Assembly: GCA_963971225.1 (NCBI GenBank)
Contig: OZ020267.1
Span: forward strand, 37,476,989-37,540,988
Length of the DNA: 64,000 nucleotides
Direction: 5' to 3'
Source: Melieria omissa
Taxonomy: Eukaryota; Arthropoda; Insecta; Diptera; Ulidiidae
Every line of letters begins with the position of its first letter. Position 1 is the stretch's first letter. This document shows positions 59,886-64,000 of the stretch, one piece after another. Below the pieces are notes generated by a model, which ran no database searches, was not told where the DNA came from, and was given only the letters and a program-made list of their open reading frames with translations. Position numbers and translations under genes: made by a program.

Positions 59886-62861
59886 ATGTCTGAAGATGAG
59901 AGACCAACATCATCGCAAAAGAAAGAAGGCAAAGGAAGAAAGGAAATTGAGTCGGACGCGACAAGTGGTGAGTATAGTCTCTATTGTGAAGGGTTGCATT
60001 TTTGCAGGGCGTTTTATGCTAAAACCGGCTTATGGAGCAAGTTTTGTGTGTACTGATTGGTAGTTGATGGCTATTAATTGCTCCAGTTAATTGGCCGAAG
60101 TATTAAAAATGTTATGTAAATTGTTGTCTGATACTTAATTGATTAGTTACATGGCAAAGTGTCGCTGTGGTGAAAAGGGGGGTAATTGAGTTGCTGGAGT
60201 TGCCATGTCTACCAAACAGTGCACACGCAAACCAAGCGTTCTAGAGTGGACAGCAACCGCCGTTGGTGTAGTACAGTAGGGTTAAAAACGTACAATCGGC
60301 TGTGGTAGAAGGGAATGGGCTTTTTCGTGTGTGTATCAAGCAATCGCGGAAGATCTATTGACTTGGAATTTTGCGTGTACACACACACGCACACTCGCAC
60401 GGACTGGTGTTCAGTGTGGACTGTTTAACGGTGCCGGTGCTTATTTGATATTTGTTTTTGTTTACAGATGACGACGCAACGGGCTCGACGTACGCGGCTC
60501 GAATGTTTCGCGCGTTATTTCGAAAGTTATCCATAACCAAGGACTCGGAGGAGGAATTAACCACGACAAAGGTGAGAATTTATGACTTATTTTTATTTGC
60601 TAATTTTAAAAGAACTATTCAATTATGTTCACTTAGCATCGAAACATGTGTAACTCGTTTCATCTTAAGGACGTAAATTTCGAATCAGTTGAAAAGTGTC
60701 ATGAAAGCTTGTGACAAACATTGTCCTGCAAAAAAAATCGTCAGCCACTGTAGACCTGTGGTCTTAACCCTCTAGTCTCCAAGTTTTTAATCTTGTTAAA
60801 AAAATTACCAGTGATAGTTTTGTGGTGGAGAAGTAATGTTTGTTCGGGGAAAAAAATGTCAAGTCAATAGGAGGCGTGATAGAGGGTGTAGAAAGTAAAA
60901 AAATATCATCAATGGCTGTTAATTACTTACGTTTTTCATCCAAAGCAGGGCTACAGACACTAGGGTTTGGGTTAGGGAGGAGGAGGACTTTTTTCATAAT
61001 TTTTTTTTTATTTTCTCAAAGAACACATTAACAGCTACTCATCAATAATTTTTCTAGTTTTATTGATATTGATATTTTTTTAATTTATTTAAAAAAATTT
61101 TTGTTGCTCCCCTAATTTGCAAAATAATAATTTTCTTACTTTCTCACGAAACTTCAACTTTGTCTTACAATTACTGGCGCATTACTGACTAAATTTATTT
61201 TATAAAATGGAGATTCCCGTTTTCCATACGTGCAAAATCAGCTAGAAAAATCATAAGGTGTAATTTACAGAATTTTTTAAAGCTTATGATTGTCTACAGG
61301 CCTTCTTGGGAACTAGAGGGTTAATGCAGTTTGTTTCATTTGAGACTTTGGGGTTTTGTGCCCGACAGCCAAAATATAAAGAAAAGACACACTGGGGTTT
61401 GTTTCAAAATATTTTTGAAACTTTCATACATAACAAAACGCAACATCAAAATTGTAGCATCAAATTTTTTATACATAAGTTACTTAAATTCGTGTAAATT
61501 ACCATTAATTTGCTTTACTAACAAAATTTACAATGCTTCGTAAAATTTTGTGCTGTTATGAGCCCAAGGAGAAAGTACGCTGGACCAAAATCAAAACCAT
61601 TTCTGCTAATTATTTTGCATACATTGCAGGTAATTGAGGAATTGACAATTGAGGGCTTGACAAAGCAATGGAAGGAGAAAGGCTTTACTAAGATCGTCAC
61701 GATGGTGGGTGCTGGCATCTCGACTTGTAAGTAAGTCAAGCAAACTATGTGAATTTCTGCTAAATTTCGTGTTGAATTTCAGCTGCCGGCATACCCGACT
61801 TCCGCTCGCCCGGCTCTGGACTCTACGACAACTTGGCAAAGTACAACCTGCCGCACCCGACTGCCGTGTTCGAGATGGAATACTTCATGGAGAATCCGCT
61901 GCCGTTCTTCACCCTGGCCAAGGAGCTCTATCCGGGCGTGTTCACACCGACGCCGTCGCATTATTTTGTGCGGCTGCTGCACGAAAAGGGGCTGCTGGTG
62001 CGTCACTACACGCAGAACATCGATACGCTTGAACGCGTTGCTGGCATTCCCGAGCACAAGCTGGTGGAGGCGCACGGCAGCTTCTACACCGGCCACTGCC
62101 TAACGTGCCACAATGTGTACACCATGGAGTGGATGAAGGAGCAGATATTCCTCGACATTGTGCCCAAGTGCACCATGTGCAGTGGCATCGTCAAGCCCGA
62201 TATCATTTTCTTTGGCGAGAATTTGCCGGACAGGTTCTACAAGCTGCCGCCAACCGACTTTGCCGAGTGCGATCTGTTGATTATCATGGGCACGTCGTTG
62301 GAGGTGCAGCCGTTTGCCTCGCTGACAGACCACGTTGGAGCGCAGTGCGTTCGGCTGCTTATCAATCGCACCAAAGTGGGCTCGGAATCGGGTCTGGTGG
62401 GCTCGTGGTTTGGCTCGACGGGCCTAATGTTCGATAGTATACATAATACGCGCGACATTGCTTTCATTGGCGATTGCGATGATGGCGTCTGGAAATTGGC
62501 AGAAGGCCTCGGCTGGACCGAGGAACTAACGGACCTGATTGCGATGGAGACAGCGCGCCTGACGGGCGGCAGTACACAGGAGGAGCAGTCAGAAGGCGCA
62601 AGTAGCAGTGACAAGGGTCTTGAGGACAAGATTGAGAACAAGTCTGAGAACAAGCCTGAGAACAAGCCTGAGAACAAGCCTGAGATTCCTGTAAAACTGA
62701 GCGTAAAACCCGAGCAGCCGATTGCACATTCAAGTCGCAGTTATCATAAGTCGGCGTGGTCAGACAGACAGTTGAGTCCGAAAAAAAAAACGCGCAGCCT
62801 TTCGCCGTACGGTAGAAAGTCGCCTCAAAAGAAGGCTCAAAAAAACAAGAAAAAGCCTTAA
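59886..62861 (+). CDS. Sirt2: NAD-dependent protein deacetylase, sirtuin 2 type
   Basis: Four exons, 59886-59967, 60468-60571, 61630-61726 and 61783-62861, agree in phase and give 453 residues; human SIRT2 has 389. After an acidic/Lys-rich N-terminus, the Rossmann-fold NAD-binding motif is GAGIS (89-93) with GIPDFRSP (97-104). TQNID (171-175) binds NAD, His192 is the catalytic base, and the zinc is held by Cys200, Cys203, Cys224 and Cys227. The enzyme deacetylates lysines (tubulin, histone H4, metabolic proteins), mostly in the cytosol. The C-terminal ~90 residues are a charged extension with imperfect NKPE repeats and RS/K-rich ends, longer than in vertebrates. Intron 2 carries a piggyBac-type MITE. 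Confidence 0.95.
60764..61324. mobile_element. piggyBac-type MITE in Sirt2 intron 2, 561 bp
   Basis: TTAACCCTCTAGTCTCCAAG at the left is mirrored at the right by TTGGGAACTAGAGGGTTAA. TTAA lies at 60764-60767 and 61321-61324. Non-coding. Confidence 0.82.
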
Positions 62862-62996
62862 GATGAAAGCAAAATTGCAAATGATTTGTGCAAAATTTTT
62901 ATTTTACAACTTTACATTTGAAATTTTGAAATTTTTCGCTTTGACTATTTAACACTTGAACAGTTAGGCACTTAAGCCACAGAATGTTCGAAACAA

Positions 62997-63002
62997 AATA
63001 AA
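62997..63002 (+). terminator. Sirt2 polyadenylation signal
   Basis: The first canonical AATAAA downstream of the Sirt2 stop lies 136 bp after it, in A/T-rich sequence. Confidence 0.55.
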
Positions 63003-63444
63003 ACTGCGAACAAAAAAAAATAATAACGACACTTTAAACTTGATGGCATCGTATAAACTGCATTAGTTAAAAATTATTTTTTAAATTGTTTCAGAAAATG
63101 TTGCATGCATGTGTTGAAAAATATGAAATGCCTTCACCTAAAGTTATATTGTTTCGGATATATATGATAATTATTTCGCAGGAAAAATTTAGTAAAATTT
63201 CAATAGAGTTTGGAATTAACCCCAACATGCCGAATGTGTGCTTTCCCTGTGATAATGAAGGAATGAAATTAAGATTTCTCATAATATTCGTTCACTTTTC
63301 ACAGTCACTTGTTGTTTTTTCAATAGAACCTTAACACAAAAATTAAATAGAAACATAATAATATAGAAATTTACCAAATCTACACCTCGTGTTCAATTGA
63401 TTTCTCGCGTCCCGTCTTGTCCAAAGTGCTCTGTGTGCTGTTTC

Positions 63445-63566
63445 CAGTGGCGCACACAGGATTTTAAGTTTTGCATACAACTTTTGAGGCGAATACCATT
63501 TGAAACCATATTTTGTATTTGGAGGGCTGGAGAGGGTTGAACCTCCAACCCAGTGGCGCACACAGG
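63445..63566 (+). repeat. Two direct copies of a hAT-like end motif
   Basis: CAGTGGCGCACACAGG occurs at 63445-63460 and again at 63551-63566 in the same orientation. CAGTGGCG-type sequence is a common hAT end, but no inverted partner or 8-bp duplication was found. Confidence 0.4.
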
Positions 63567-64000
63567 GGAGCGTTTTTGGGGTTCAAACCGCCCCGAAATA
63601 TCTATAAATTAGTACAGAAATTTAATTTATAACCGTCGCATATATATTCAATCATCAATAACACTACTCGACACAAAAAAATTCTAAAATTAAAGTGTTT
63701 TCTAGAACTGAAGATGAAAACATTTTTGTAAAAAGCGTTTTCGAAAAATCTTTTTTCCTTGTTGTTTCAGTTATGAGCACACATCCCGTAAACGAATCAC
63801 CCGACTAACACAAGCTGTCCGTCGTTTAGAAGATAATACCTTAACCTTTCCAGAGATATACAAATTCAAATCAGATGAGATTTGGAGAAATTACTGACAG
63901 TGAAATTTGTAAAAAAGTAAATTTTTCGACCATTTTCAAAAATCATAAATTTTGGAATGATTGTTTATAGATAAAATAAATTATCTCCTTTGGTTTTAAC

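Larger units (their letters stand above)
62862..64000. other. Sirt2 3' UTR and downstream intergenic DNA
   Basis: Beyond the polyadenylation signal no gene was recognised. Only the two short CAGTGGCGCACACAGG motifs stand out. Confidence 0.45.

Overview
This is nuclear DNA of a higher fly (Diptera, Schizophora), most likely a true fruit fly (Tephritidae). The four protein genes have Drosophila-like domain and exon layouts with GT-AG introns. The rest is AT-rich and packed with mariner, Tc1, piggyBac-like, PIF/Harbinger and hAT elements. One mariner-like element resembles the rosa group, first described from Ceratitis. The family-level call is inference; no ribosomal or mitochondrial marker is present.

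Layout. 1-7435 is a tandem array of ~268-bp monomers in higher-order blocks of ~1.8-2.1 kb. 7436-13929 is intergenic, with non-LTR fragments and a short PIF/Harbinger element that carries a Myb/SANT-like domain. 13930-14711 (+) is a three-exon TXNDC9 gene (phosducin-like thioredoxin fold). 16538-54456 (+) is a very long gene for an ORP5/ORP8-type oxysterol-binding-related protein: N-terminal basic segment, PH domain, lipid-transfer domain and C-terminal membrane anchor. It appears to have two alternative N-termini, one at 16538 and one at 41251. Its introns hold most of the transposons, many nested and with readable target-site duplications. 57359-58973 (-) is a nine-finger C2H2 protein built from three exons of three fingers each. 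It is divergently paired, across about 0.9 kb, with Sirt2 (59886-62861, +). The window ends in non-coding DNA with MITE-like ends.

How the genes relate. They are independent eukaryotic genes, not an operon: a cytosolic chaperonin co-factor (TXNDC9), an ER-plasma membrane lipid exchanger (ORP8-like), a DNA-binding factor, and an NAD-dependent deacetylase. The most notable points are these. All nine zinc fingers carry the same contact residues (Q at -1, T at +3, N at +6), which predicts binding to a repeated triplet. Splice phases imply a 36-nt micro-exon and a dual-use exon in the ORP8-like gene. Empty and filled sites inside the satellite array date an insertion. Nested transposons can be dissected to the base at several sites.
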